In this document: in pieces, positions 52,702-61,472 of the stretch | How the letters are laid out: each line of letters starts with the position of its first letter | Numbering within the stretch: the first letter of the stretch is position 1 | Assembly (NCBI GenBank): GCA_963677415.2 | Contig: CAXXFJ010000022.1 | Location: 21,345-85,344 of the forward strand | Length of the DNA stretch: 64,000 bases | Reading direction: 5' to 3' | Origin: JAQUTK01 sp963677415 | Lineage (GTDB): Bacteria > Bacteroidota > Bacteroidia > Bacteroidales > JAQUTK01 | Program-made: the position numbers and the translations under genes | Notes under the pieces: model-generated | What the model was told of the DNA's origin: nothing | Databases searched by the model: none | What the model saw: only the letters and a program-made list of their open reading frames with translations

Positions 52702-53007
52702 ATGCATATGGAACTGACTGCTTTTACCGGTTTAGGTATCGGACTTGCCACTTTTGCGATCATCGGACTCTTTCATCCGGTTGTAATCAAAGCGGAATAT
52801 TACTGGGGAACGAAATGTTGGTGGATATTTCTTCTTCTGGGCACTATTGGAGTCATTGCTTCGTTATTTGTTGAGAATATTTTTATATCTGCATTGCTAG
52901 GGGTTTTTTCTTTCTCTTCTTTTTGGACAATCAAAGAGCTGTTCGAACAGGAAGAGAGAGTGAAGAAAGGTTGGTTTCCACGTAATCCAAAACGTAAGAA
53001 CGAATGA
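52702..53007 (+). CDS. DUF4491 family membrane protein
   Basis: The 101-residue product (or 99 from the ATG at 52708) has three hydrophobic segments near 7-27, 38-58 and 60-76. It ends with a basic soluble tail (FEQEERVKKGWFPRNPKRK) and matches the Bacteroidetes/Firmicutes DUF4491 family. Its function is unknown. The stop overlaps the next start as ATGA (53004-53007), so it is coupled to the oxidoreductase gene. Confidence 0.85.
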   Translation: MHMELTAFTGLGIGLATFAIIGLFHPVVIKAEYYWGTKCWWIFLLLGTIGVIASLFVENIFISALLGVFSFSSFWTIKELFEQEERVKKGWFPRNPKRKNE

Positions 53008-53879
53008 AAAGAATTGGTATTATCGGGGGTACGGGATTTATTGGCGAGTATCTCGGCAAGCATTTCACGGACAATGGACAAGAGGTAACTCTGTTTGGCA
53101 GGAACTTGTTTGCAGACCATACTGCGCATGAGGTTTCAAGAACTGTTTCCGGTTATGATGTTTTGATTAATCTTGCTGGAGCGAATATTGCGAAGCGATG
53201 GACAAGCAAGCACAAGAGGGACATCTACGCGAGCAGAATAGAGACAACATCGAAGCTTGTGGAAGCAATTAACCTGCTCGCCACGAAAGAGAAACCCAAA
53301 CTCATCATTTCTGCGTCGGCTGTCGGCTACTACTCTAATGGGAGTATTGAGGTCAATGAAGAGAGTGAGTCGGGAGACGATTTTCTGGCTCAGGTCTGCA
53401 AGGACTGGGAAGAGGCCTTGACAAAGATCGAAGGAAATATCCGGGTAGTACGGACTCGCTTTGGCGTTGTGCTTGCTTCTCATCAAGGAGCATTCCCTCA
53501 GATGATTCTTCCTTTCAGATTCGGACTGGCTACAGTCTTGGGCTCCGGCAAACAGCGTCTTTCATGGGTACATATCTCTGACTTAGCGTATGCCTATGAT
53601 GCAATCATACAAAACAAAAATCTCTGTGGCGCAGTGAATGTAACCGCTCCTGAAGCTCCCACTTATAAGCTTGCTACTTCACTATTGTCAAAACGATTTA
53701 CGACACTCCTTATGATCCGGCTTCCTGAATGGGTGCTTCAAGTGGGGATGGGAAATGGACATGTAGTGCTGACAGATGAAAAGAGTGCTTTCCCAAAGAA
53801 GCTGGTTGATTCTGATTTTACATTCGCATATCCCACCTTTTCATCTGCATTGGCGAATTTACTGCCTAACAAGAACTAA
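53004..53879 (+). CDS. TIGR01777-family (YfcH-like) NAD(P)-binding oxidoreductase
   Basis: The 291-residue extended short-chain dehydrogenase-like protein has nucleotide-binding motif GGTGFIGEYL at about 8-17. The family pattern continues with INLAGANIAKRWTSKHKRDI, SASAVGYY, and RFGVVL...G. In E. coli the relative YfcH is uncharacterised; the family is proposed to act on nucleotide sugars or as an epimerase. It overlaps DUF4491 by four bases upstream and the convergent EamA gene by four bases at its 3' end. Confidence 0.9.
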   Translation: MKRIGIIGGTGFIGEYLGKHFTDNGQEVTLFGRNLFADHTAHEVSRTVSGYDVLINLAGANIAKRWTSKHKRDIYASRIETTSKLVEAINLLATKEKPKLIISASAVGYYSNGSIEVNEESESGDDFLAQVCKDWEEALTKIEGNIRVVRTRFGVVLASHQGAFPQMILPFRFGLATVLGSGKQRLSWVHISDLAYAYDAIIQNKNLCGAVNVTAPEAPTYKLATSLLSKRFTTLLMIRLPEWVLQVGMGNGHVVLTDEKSAFPKKLVDSDFTFAYPTFSSALANLLPNKN

Positions 53880-54760
53880 ATACGTATCTGTCCGGTTCGG
53901 TCATTCATTGCTTGTCTGCTTTGGAGCAACACAGAGAGGAAGATCATGCTCAATCCGATGTAAAAGGCATAATTCAACTCTCTTGCTTCGCCAAAAAATA
54001 AGACGGCAAGGATAATGCTATAGATTGGTTCGAGGTTATAACTTAGGTTGACCGTGAAAGCAGAGATACTTTTCAACGCCTGAATCTGCAATATCTGTAG
54101 ACCGATCGTGCAAATGACTGCCAGAATCAGAAGATAGAGAAAGTCAGAAAGGCTTGGAAGGATTGTATCTACCGGAAATAAATGGAGATAGAAAGGCAAG
54201 AGACAAGTCAGTCCGAGAAATCCTCCCACTAACTCATAAAGCAGTAATGAACGTGTATTGTGGTGAACCCCCACTTTCTTATTGGTAATGGTAAACAATG
54301 CCGCCAAAGCAGCAGAGAGAATACCGATGAGAATTCCGGTTCGATAGCGTGTGTCAAACTGGAAGATCAGCGCAATGCCGGCTACCGCGATCAGACTGAA
54401 GAATAGTTCCCTGAAAGCAAATCGCCGGCGCATAATCAATGGCTCCCATAATGCCGTAAAGAAACTGGTGGTAGAGAAGCAGACAACCCCGATGGATATA
54501 TTGGCCAGTTTGATGCTACCGAAAAAGGAGACCCAGTGAAGAGCCAGAAGTACCCCGACACCACAGATCTTCAGCTTTTCGCGCCAGGATATCTTCTCCA
54601 GTTTATTTCCAATCAACAGAATGCAATAGAAGACTACCGCGGCAAAGAGCATCCGGTACCAGACCAACAATCCTTCATTCAGGGAAATCAGTTTGCCGAA
54701 TAATCCCGTAAAGCCTGCCAGCAATATGGAGATGTGGAGTTTGATAAAACGATTGTTCAT
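53876..54760 (-). CDS. EamA/DMT-family transporter
   Basis: The 294-residue protein has ten hydrophobic segments in two EamA repeats, with typical features such as a first repeat ending near 150 and an ESxLEP-like NLEPIYSIILA in the second. DMT transporters export metabolites, amino acids or nucleotide precursors. It is the last gene of a minus-strand run rnr, YgjP-type peptidase, EamA with 15- and 19-base gaps. Confidence 0.92.
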   Translation of the reverse strand: MNNRFIKLHISILLAGFTGLFGKLISLNEGLLVWYRMLFAAVVFYCILLIGNKLEKISWREKLKICGVGVLLALHWVSFFGSIKLANISIGVVCFSTTSFFTALWEPLIMRRRFAFRELFFSLIAVAGIALIFQFDTRYRTGILIGILSAALAALFTITNKKVGVHHNTRSLLLYELVGGFLGLTCLLPFYLHLFPVDTILPSLSDFLYLLILAVICTIGLQILQIQALKSISAFTVNLSYNLEPIYSIILAVLFFGEARELNYAFYIGLSMIFLSVLLQSRQAMNDRTGQIRI

Positions 54761-54779
54761 TTTCTTTGCACCCTCGGGC

Positions 54780-55487
54780 TTACCAGGTGTGGTATTTCTT
54801 TAATTCTTTGGTCAGGAGTTTGGCTTTCCCTCCGGTCACCCGATCCAGCTCCTTCCAGAAACGCGGACTGTGGTTCATCTCTAAAGTATGACACAATTCG
54901 TGGAGGAGAATCAACTCGACCAGATGAGGAGGAAGCAACATGATATAGAAGGAGAGGTTGATATTCTTTTTTCCCGAACAGCTTCCCCAACGTCCTTTGC
55001 TACTATTGATCTTTATCTCATTGACGGTGAAGCGGTGTTTTTCCGCTACTGTACGGAGCAGATCGGGAAGAATCTGCCGGGCTTCTTTACGCATACAAGT
55101 CTCGATGACTTTCTTTATTTTCAGTTGTACATCCGGACTCTTGAAGTCTGTTGTCTCTTTCAAGGCAATGTGCAGCTCTCCATCTTTGAGCGAGTAATAA
55201 CTCTTTTGCAGGGAAGTACGCGAGATGAAAGCTGTGAAACTGTATGTCCGGAGTTCGCTGCCATCTTCAAAATGAAGCTTGTCTTGTTTCTGCTTCAGTT
55301 TGGTCTTGAGTTTCTCCCTGTATTGCTCAAGGATCTGCTCTCCTTTGGAAAAAGAATAAAAGGCAGGGATCGCAACTACGATCCCTGTCTCTTTAATACG
55401 TAATGTGACAGACCTGTTGAGTGATTTCTTATAGATAGAAATCGGTCCAAGCTCTGCGTCGATGTACTTCTTCTCTTCTGTAATCAT
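54780..55487 (-). CDS. YgjP-like M48-type metallopeptidase (DUF45)
   Basis: The 235-residue protein has the metallopeptidase motif HELCHTLEMNHSPRFW (about residues 195-210), the DUF45/YgjP/WLM signature with HExxH and a further His in HSPRFW. Upstream, NSSKGRWGSCSGKKNINLSF is also typical. Such proteins are predicted zinc proteases with unclear targets. It lies 15 bases downstream of rnr on the same strand, so it is probably co-transcribed. Confidence 0.9.
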   Translation of the reverse strand: MITEEKKYIDAELGPISIYKKSLNRSVTLRIKETGIVVAIPAFYSFSKGEQILEQYREKLKTKLKQKQDKLHFEDGSELRTYSFTAFISRTSLQKSYYSLKDGELHIALKETTDFKSPDVQLKIKKVIETCMRKEARQILPDLLRTVAEKHRFTVNEIKINSSKGRWGSCSGKKNINLSFYIMLLPPHLVELILLHELCHTLEMNHSPRFWKELDRVTGGKAKLLTKELKKYHTW

Positions 55488-55502
55488 GGACGAGCCGGGT
55501 TA

Positions 55503-57641
55503 TCAAATAAGTTCGAAGTCCAGCTGCTTCTTCTCCAGGTTGGCACGTGCCACACGGATAGTCAGTGGATCGCCCAAACGATACATACGCCTCTTGCGGC
55601 GTCCTATCAGGCAGTAGCTCTTATCGTCAAACTCATAATAATCATCATCCAAGTCACGGATAGGAATCATACCCTCACATTTATTTTCATTCAGCTGAAC
55701 ATAAAGTCCCCATTCAGTAACACCAGAGATAATACCCTCGAAAGTTTCTCCTAGGCGGTCTTTCATAAACTCTACCTGTTTGTACTTCACCGAGGCGCGT
55801 TCAGCATCTGCGGCTAGCTGTTCCATGTCCGAACTGTGGCGGCACAGGTCTTCATATTTACTCTTGCTCGCCGAACGTCCATCGGCCATGTAACGCTCCA
55901 GCAGACGGTGCACCATCATATCAGGATAACGGCGTATCGGGGAGGTGAAGTGCGTGTAGTAAGTGAATCCCAGTCCGTAGTGACCAATGTTGACCGTTGA
56001 ATACACAGCTTTGGCCATGGCACGAATGGCAATCGTCTCAATCACGTTCTCTTCCCGTTTCCCTTGCACCTCATCCAGCAAACGGTTGATAGACTTGGAT
56101 ATATCTGTCCCTTTACCATCCGTCTTCAGTTTGTAACCAAAACGACGGATAAACTCCGCGAAGTTATCCAGTTTGTCAGGATTTGGAAGGTCATGGATAC
56201 GATAGACAAAGGTCTTTGCAGCTTTACCCTGTGGCACTTTGCCGACAAACTCAGCCACTCTCTTATTGGCAAGCAACATGAACTCTTCCACCAGTTTGTT
56301 GGAGTCTTTGGATACTTTGAAAGTCACACCGATAGGCTTTCCTTTTTCATCCACTTCAATCTTGACTTCAAAACGGTCGAAGTTGATAGATCCCTTCTCA
56401 AACCTTTTCTTGCGGAGTAGCTTGGCTAATTTGTCCAGCCAGAGCACCTCTTTGCTCAGGTCTCCTTCTCCCGTCTCAATGATATTCTGAGCCTCTTCGT
56501 AAGTGAAGCGGCGATTGGACTTAATGATAGTACGTGCGATGCGAGAGCTTAGAATCTCTGCTTTCTCGTTCAAATTGAAAATACAAGAGAAACAGAGTTT
56601 CTCTTCATCCTGACGCAAAGAGCACAGGCCATTGGAAAGCCTTTCGGGTAGCATCGGTATCGTTCTGTCCACCAGATAGACGGAAGTAGCCCGCTCTTGC
56701 GCTTCTTTGTCTATGATGGTATCCGGTTTTACATAATGAGTCACATCGGCAATATGAACACCTACTTCGTAGATACCATCCTCGAGTTGGCGTACAGAGA
56801 GCGCATCATCAAAGTCTTTGGCATCTTTCGGGTCAATGGTGAAGGTGACTATATTGCGGAAGTCTTCCCGTTTGCTGATCTCCTCTTGAGTGATATCATC
56901 GGGGATTATATCGGCAGCTTTTTCTACAGCCACCGGATATTTGTAAGGAAGTCCGTATTCTGCCAGGATAGCATGAACTTCAGTGTCATTCTCTCCGGCT
57001 TTGCCCAGTACATCAATCACTTCACCAAGAGGATTCTTGGCTTTCTCCGGCCATTCCACGATGCGGACCACAGCTTTATCACCGTCTTTTCCACCTTTCA
57101 GTTTGTTGGTAGGGATGAAGATGTCATGAGAAAGAGTCTTGCTTTCAGTAACCAGAAAGGCATAATTTTTGACCACTTGCAAGGTCCCGACAAAAGTATC
57201 TTGTGAACGTTCCAGTATCTCAACCACTTCACCTTCCACGTCTTTCCCTTTTCTTTTCGCATACATCAGGATCTTCACCTTATCTTTGTTCATGGCATGT
57301 CCAGAGTTTCGTTCGGCGACAAAGATAGGATCGCCGCCTTCGTCGGAAATCACCTGGTTGATACCCCTTTTCTTTCGTTCAAACATTCCGGTCACAAATG
57401 TACCTCGGTTGTTGATCTTGCACTTGCCGCCTGTTGTTTCAGAAATGCGGTCTTCCCCTTTCAGGATAGTCAGCCACTCCACAACCATGGCTTTCTGGAT
57501 ATCTTTTTTCAGTCCCAGGACCGTACATATTTGTTTGTAGTTCATCCCATCTTCCGGGGCTTCGTTCAATACTTCAATGATCATGTTTTCAAGATCACGT
57601 TTCTTGACACGCGCTACTCTGTTTCCTTCGTTCTTTCCCAT
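55503..57641 (-). CDS. rnr: Ribonuclease R (3'-5' exoribonuclease, RNB family)
   Basis: The 712-residue protein degrades structured RNA 3' to 5'. An N-terminal winged helix and cold-shock domains occupy about residues 1-240. They are followed by the RNB catalytic domain, with Asp residues in TIDPKDAKDFDDALSV and later HYGLGFTYYTHFTSPIRRYPD. The C-terminal S1 domain (FEGIISGVTEWGLYVQL) ends with basic residues. Length and order are normal. It heads the minus-strand operon. No clean -7 element was found upstream. Confidence 0.97.
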   Translation of the reverse strand: MGKNEGNRVARVKKRDLENMIIEVLNEAPEDGMNYKQICTVLGLKKDIQKAMVVEWLTILKGEDRISETTGGKCKINNRGTFVTGMFERKKRGINQVISDEGGDPIFVAERNSGHAMNKDKVKILMYAKRKGKDVEGEVVEILERSQDTFVGTLQVVKNYAFLVTESKTLSHDIFIPTNKLKGGKDGDKAVVRIVEWPEKAKNPLGEVIDVLGKAGENDTEVHAILAEYGLPYKYPVAVEKAADIIPDDITQEEISKREDFRNIVTFTIDPKDAKDFDDALSVRQLEDGIYEVGVHIADVTHYVKPDTIIDKEAQERATSVYLVDRTIPMLPERLSNGLCSLRQDEEKLCFSCIFNLNEKAEILSSRIARTIIKSNRRFTYEEAQNIIETGEGDLSKEVLWLDKLAKLLRKKRFEKGSINFDRFEVKIEVDEKGKPIGVTFKVSKDSNKLVEEFMLLANKRVAEFVGKVPQGKAAKTFVYRIHDLPNPDKLDNFAEFIRRFGYKLKTDGKGTDISKSINRLLDEVQGKREENVIETIAIRAMAKAVYSTVNIGHYGLGFTYYTHFTSPIRRYPDMMVHRLLERYMADGRSASKSKYEDLCRHSSDMEQLAADAERASVKYKQVEFMKDRLGETFEGIISGVTEWGLYVQLNENKCEGMIPIRDLDDDYYEFDDKSYCLIGRRKRRMYRLGDPLTIRVARANLEKKQLDFELI

Positions 57642-57806
57642 ATCCGTGTTCGGATTAAATTTATAGTATCACAAAGTAAGTAAAAAGAAATGGTATCCTT
57701 ATTCAATTTGTGATAATAATTAATGACAACTTCATTACAATCTATCAGTGCTATCTTCAGAGAAAAAGGTGAAAGCGTAAAAAATGAAAAAACAACTGGT
57801 AAATGT

Positions 57807-57836
57807 TTTGTATGTGGTGGAAAAGAACTAATTTTG
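57807..57836 (+). promoter_or_regulatory. Promoter of tRNA-Pro
   Basis: TTTG (57807-57810), an 18-base spacer, and TAATTTTG (57829-57836), 15 bases before the tRNA. Confidence 0.65.
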
Positions 57837-57851
57837 TATCCCGAAATGAAT

Positions 57852-57924
57852 CGGAATGTAGCGCAGTTGGTAGCGTACTACGTTCGGGACGTAGGGGTCG
57901 GGCGTTCGAGTCGCCTCATTCCGA
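57852..57924 (+). tRNA. tRNA-Pro (CGG)
   Basis: A complete cloverleaf. Acceptor CGGAATG pairs with CATTCCG. The anticodon stem CTACG/CGTAG encloses loop TTCGGGA with anticodon CGG at 57885-57887 and G at position 37. The T arm contains TTCGAGT. The discriminator is A; the following bases are not CCA, so CCA must be added by the nucleotidyltransferase encoded at 19994. Confidence 0.93.
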
Positions 57925-57931
57925 CATTTTT

Positions 57932-57964
57932 AAGGTCTGGCTCTTAGAGCCGGGCCTTTCTTGT
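57932..57964 (+). terminator. Terminator of tRNA-Pro
   Basis: AAGGTCTGGCTC (57932-57943) pairs with GAGCCGGGCCTT (57947-57958) with one G-T and a 3-base loop, followed by a T-rich run. Confidence 0.85.
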
Positions 57965-57994
57965 ATCATTCTTAAAGAAATTAAGCATTAGTAT

Positions 57995-58126
57995 TCATCC
58001 ATTCTTTTGGTATATATAAGTCGGTTCCCAATTGAGATTCCATGGGTTCTTGGTTGAGCCTGATTTAGCTTCTATCTTGTAGGTATATTGATTGCCTATC
58101 TTGACCACCAGTTTAGGGGTAATCAT
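57995..58126 (-). CDS. Possible 43-residue ORF or gene fragment next to repeat copy 2
   Basis: The frame runs from the CAT at 58124-58126 to a stop at 57995-57997. Its product, beginning MITPKLVVKIGNQYTYKIEA, has the balanced composition of a real protein and could be the C-terminal end of a longer, lost gene: a stop codon lies a few codons upstream of the ATG. Its start coincides with the left edge of the dispersed repeat, which may have inserted into the parent gene. The family is not recognised. Confidence 0.3.
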   Translation of the reverse strand: MITPKLVVKIGNQYTYKIEAKSGSTKNPWNLNWEPTYIYQKNG

Positions 58127-58740
58127 CTGTTGGTCCTTTTAGCTTCTCTGTTGTTTTTTCGAATTTCGAATTTAAGTTCAGTAAAAAAGTACTATTTATC
58201 TACACCCCTCCACCCCAGAGCTGCCTCTTAGTATACTTTATGGCATGTCGATCTCCTCAAAAAAACATTGCTCGGCATTATTTGCATACTGTTTTGTTTG
58301 CTAAAAGGTCGTTTTGTAACCATATTTCATTGCTGAGCATCTCCCACGCTGTCAAAGACAACCCCCTTTGCCATTATTGCGGGCTTGACCCGCAATCTCC
58401 TCAACATTATTCGATGCAATCTGATAAGGTGTACCGCTGAAAAACAGGCATGAGAAATAAGCGTTTAACACTAAGTCATTCGGAGTCTATGAATCAACCA
58501 GAGGGAAAAGTCTTTTGAACAGGAACCATTAATAGCCCAGACCTGAAGATAAAAGTCAGCATCAAGGATGTATTAGTTATCTTGAACCGCAATATAGCTA
58601 TCTTGAAGCACGAGATAGCTGTATTGCGGTTCAAGATAGCTATCTCGTGATTTAGAACGAAGAATGAGTCAGGGAGCGATGACTTTTGCAACCTGACAAA
58701 GTATGGATTTCTTCCTGTAAGAGGACAAAAGATATCAGGA
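58121..58740 (+). repeat. Dispersed intergenic repeat, copy 2 (with 3212-3712)
   Basis: This copy has the same order of blocks as copy 1. Its core (from about 58231) differs from that of copy 1 at three of 69 bases, and the in-frame region (58240-58440 as an ORF) is longer because of divergence and a REP insertion. The hairpin here has 26-base arms at 58578-58603 and 58613-58638 with a single G-T pair, longer than in copy 1 and unrelated in sequence. The tail GTCAGG/CCTGAC (58668-58697) is conserved. Apart from the tRNA-Pro terminator and the 43-codon frame, the gap from tRNA-Pro to 58810 holds nothing else I can name. Confidence 0.75.
58376..58396. repeat. REP-like palindrome, copy 2
   Basis: ATTGCGGG and CCCGCAAT flank a CTTGA loop, the exact reverse complement of the unit at 3839-3859. 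It lies inside the second dispersed repeat, in a part with no counterpart in the first. Confidence 0.7.
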
Positions 58741-58810
58741 AGTTTGGATTTCAATATCAAACAGAATTAAGATTCTTGATTGTTGAAACAGATTTCTTTT
58801 TCTAAATGTG

Positions 58811-58818
58811 TACATTTG
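58811..58818 (+). promoter_or_regulatory. Putative -7 element of the cupin gene
   Basis: TACATTTG followed by C, 48 bases before the ATG at 58866. It lies within the longer frame from 58806, another reason to reject that start. Confidence 0.55.
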
Positions 58819-58865
58819 CAGCAATTGTTAGAATGAATGGTTTTGCTAATTTAAATATTTGTATC

Positions 58866-59372
58866 ATGAAGAAAGTTGTATGGATGATTTGTTTGGTTCT
58901 TATTTGTAGTGCTGCCCAAGCCCAGTATAATAAAGCGATTATTATCGAACCGTTATTAAAAACGGATACTACGTCTATCGGACAAAAGATCATTTATCCT
59001 CAATTTAAGGAGAATGAGGTGACTATTGCAAAGATAACTTTTCCTCCGGGAGTCTCCACCGGCTGGCATAAACATGAGATTCCTGTCTTTGCATACGTCC
59101 TCAAAGGTACGCTGACAGTCGAACAGGAAAATAATAAGGTGACGGAATTTAAGGAGAACTCTACTTTTGCGGAAGTCTTCGATACGTATCACAATGGAGT
59201 GAATAATGGGAAAGAAGACCTTGTTTTGATCGCTTTTTACATGGGAGGAAAGGGAATCCCTAACTCGATTGTCAAAGAACAAGCCCAAGCGAAAAGTACC
59301 ATGAATGTCTTCCTTGGAAAGAAAGCGACAGCGTCAAAACCGAATGATGAATTGAAAGAGGTACACAAATAA
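58866..59372 (+). CDS. Exported cupin-domain protein
   Basis: The ATG at 58866 is preferred over 58806, since it begins a signal peptide (MKKVVWMICLVLICSAAQAQ). The 168-residue product contains a single cupin barrel: GVSTGWHKHEIPVFAYVLKG is cupin motif 1 with His, His and Glu-type ligands, and NGKEDLVLIAFYMG closes the barrel. A metal-binding role in the periplasm is likely; the reaction is unknown. It is 19 bases ahead of the epimerase gene. Confidence 0.85.
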   Translation: MKKVVWMICLVLICSAAQAQYNKAIIIEPLLKTDTTSIGQKIIYPQFKENEVTIAKITFPPGVSTGWHKHEIPVFAYVLKGTLTVEQENNKVTEFKENSTFAEVFDTYHNGVNNGKEDLVLIAFYMGGKGIPNSIVKEQAQAKSTMNVFLGKKATASKPNDELKEVHK

Positions 59373-59391
59373 ATTTACTTGACACTCGGTC

Positions 59392-60399
59392 ATGAAGAAG
59401 ATACTCGTTACAGGGGCCAGCGGCTTTATTGGTAGTTTTATTACAGAAGGTGCTTTGTCGCGTGGGTTTGATACCTGGGCAGGCATTCGTGCCACCAGTA
59501 GCCGTGGCTATTTACAGGATAGCCGGCTACAATTCATTGATTTGCCCTATGGGAACCGTTGGAAACTGAAAGAAGTCTTGTCCCGCTTTAAGGCTAAAAA
59601 TGGGGGGTGGGATTATATCATCCATAATGCCGGACTGACTCAGAGTGTGCACTACGAAGAGTTTTTTGAGGTGAACTATCAGAATACGCGAAACTTTGTG
59701 GAGGCGCTCATCGAACTGGAGATGGTGCCGGAACGGTTTATCTTTATGAGTTCGCTGAGCGTGTTTGGTCCGGTGGCTGAGGAGGGCATGCGACCAATTC
59801 GTTTGACCGATACTCCTGTGCCGGACACGGAATATGGAAAGAGTAAATTGAAGGCGGAAGAGTTTTTCGCCAAACTGAAAGGTTTTCCGGTTGTGACTCT
59901 GCGTCCGACAGGTGTATATGGACCACGTGATAAGGATTATTTCTTACTTACCAAGACAGTGCGTTCCGGCTTGAACGTATCCGTTGGGTTCAAACCTCAG
60001 AGGATCACTTTTATCTATGTGAAGGATCTGGTCGAGGCGATTTATCTTGCGATAGAAAAGGCTAAACCTCACAGCAGCTACTTTGTGTCTGATGGAGAGG
60101 TGTACACCAGCAGCGATTATGCAATGTTTGTCAAGCAGAAACTGAATGTGAAGTTCCTGCTTACATTCCGGATCCCACTTTGTCTGGTCTGGTTGATCTC
60201 TGCGTCGGTTGGTGGATTGATGCAATGGATGGGCCGTTCATTTACGCTGAATAGTGATAAGTTTAAGATCATGAAACAACGGAACTGGTGCTGTGATAAT
60301 GCGCCCATCGAACAGGATCTCGGCTTCAAAGCGGAATACAAACTTCAGCGGGGAGTGGAGGAAAGTATAGATTGGTACCAGGCCAACGGTTGGCTATAA
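59392..60399 (+). CDS. NAD-dependent epimerase/dehydratase (extended SDR)
   Basis: The 335-residue protein has nucleotide-binding motif GASGFIGSF at residues 8-16, HNAGLT near 80, the Ser of the triad in FIFMSSLSVFG, and catalytic YGKSK near 147. The C-terminal half has the substrate-binding segment TFIYVKDLVEAI. A hydrophobic stretch near 255-270 (IPLCLVWLISASVGGL) could associate with a membrane, as in sterol dehydrogenase-like members. The substrate is unknown. The 3' end overlaps the convergent dus gene by 6 bases. Confidence 0.9.
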   Translation: MKKILVTGASGFIGSFITEGALSRGFDTWAGIRATSSRGYLQDSRLQFIDLPYGNRWKLKEVLSRFKAKNGGWDYIIHNAGLTQSVHYEEFFEVNYQNTRNFVEALIELEMVPERFIFMSSLSVFGPVAEEGMRPIRLTDTPVPDTEYGKSKLKAEEFFAKLKGFPVVTLRPTGVYGPRDKDYFLLTKTVRSGLNVSVGFKPQRITFIYVKDLVEAIYLAIEKAKPHSSYFVSDGEVYTSSDYAMFVKQKLNVKFLLTFRIPLCLVWLISASVGGLMQWMGRSFTLNSDKFKIMKQRNWCCDNAPIEQDLGFKAEYKLQRGVEESIDWYQANGWL

Positions 60400-61383
60400 C
60401 TCTGCCAATCGGGGTGCGACATCGCGGTCGAGGATGGTAAACAGTTGCTCCAGCGTCTCTGCCCGGAGCATGGCAATACGTAACTCTTTAAAATGCGGGA
60501 TACCTTTAAAAAGAGGAGTGGCTGCCAGGTGACGTCGGATATGTAAGATACCTTTGCGCTCGTCCAGCCATTCGATGCTCCCTTTTACCTGCTCTTTTAA
60601 TATGTCCAGTTGCCATTGTGGTGTGAAAGGGGCAAGTCTCTCTCCGGTATTCAGAAAGTGACGGATCTCCTGAAAAAGCCATGGGTGGCCAAACGTGGCA
60701 CGACCTATCATGATGCCGTCCACACCGTGGTTATCAAAAGCTGCTTTTGCTTCTTCGGGGTTGGTGATATCTCCGTTGCCGATGATCGGGATCCGCATCC
60801 GCGGGTTCTTTTTCACTTCGCCGATGAGTGTCCAGTCTGCTTCACCGGTGTACATCTGACTACGTGTGCGTCCGTGAATGGTGAGTGCCTCTGCACCGGC
60901 ATCTTGAATTCTCTCGGCTAGTTCGACAATGATCTTGGACGAATCATCCCATCCCAAACGGGTCTTTACTGTGACGGGTAGTTGGACTGCCTTTACAATC
61001 TCTGAGACTATCTCCACCAGTTTGTCCGGCTCCCGAAGCATGCCCGATCCTGCTCCTTTGGCGGCTACCTTTTTGACCGGACAACCGAAGTTAAGGTCGA
61101 TGATGTCCGGACCGGCAGCTTCACAGATTTTGGCTGCTTCAACCATCGCATCTATCTCTTTGCCGTAGATCTGAATGGCTACCGGACGTTCTTCTTCGTA
61201 GATGGTAAGTTTCTGTTGTGTACGACTGATGGAACGGATAAGAGCATCGCTGGATACAAACTCAGTATAGACCATGTCGGCACCAAATCGTTTGCACATC
61301 AGACGGAAAGAGGGATCTGTCACATCTTCCATAGGAGCCAGGAAGAGAGGCTTTTCTCCCAAATCAATATCTCTTATCTTCAT
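60394..61383 (-). CDS. dusB: tRNA-dihydrouridine synthase, DusB type
   Basis: The 329-residue FMN enzyme reduces uridines in tRNA D-loops. It shows LFLAPMEDVTDPSFRLMCKRFGADMVYTEF at the N-terminus, the catalytic Cys in LNFGCPVKKV (about 97) followed by GAGSGML, HGRTRSQMY and GIMIGRATFGHPWLF. Subtype B is the best fit by sequence. A -7 element lies 22 bases upstream, within 30 bases of the divergent U32 promoter. Confidence 0.93.
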   Translation of the reverse strand: MKIRDIDLGEKPLFLAPMEDVTDPSFRLMCKRFGADMVYTEFVSSDALIRSISRTQQKLTIYEEERPVAIQIYGKEIDAMVEAAKICEAAGPDIIDLNFGCPVKKVAAKGAGSGMLREPDKLVEIVSEIVKAVQLPVTVKTRLGWDDSSKIIVELAERIQDAGAEALTIHGRTRSQMYTGEADWTLIGEVKKNPRMRIPIIGNGDITNPEEAKAAFDNHGVDGIMIGRATFGHPWLFQEIRHFLNTGERLAPFTPQWQLDILKEQVKGSIEWLDERKGILHIRRHLAATPLFKGIPHFKELRIAMLRAETLEQLFTILDRDVAPRLAEL

Positions 61384-61404
61384 ACTGCGGTTGTTTTACG
61401 TATG

Positions 61405-61412
61405 CAAAAGTA
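61405..61412 (-). promoter_or_regulatory. Putative -7 element of dusB
   Basis: The minus strand reads TACTTTTG, followed by C, 22 bases before the dusB ATG. Confidence 0.5.
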
Positions 61413-61432
61413 CGCTTTTCGTGAATAATTCC

Positions 61433-61440
61433 TACCTTTG
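61433..61440 (+). promoter_or_regulatory. Putative -7 element of the U32 peptidase gene
   Basis: TACCTTTG, 33 bases before the ATG at 61473. It overlaps a longer GTG-started frame, which is why that start is rejected. Confidence 0.55.
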
Positions 61441-61472
61441 TGCTTCCAAAAATCCTAAAAGAGTTTTCTCTG

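Noticed and set aside
57723..57947. A 74-codon frame with a CFVCGGKE segment
   Set aside because: It covers the tRNA-Pro promoter and gene; the CxxC is chance.
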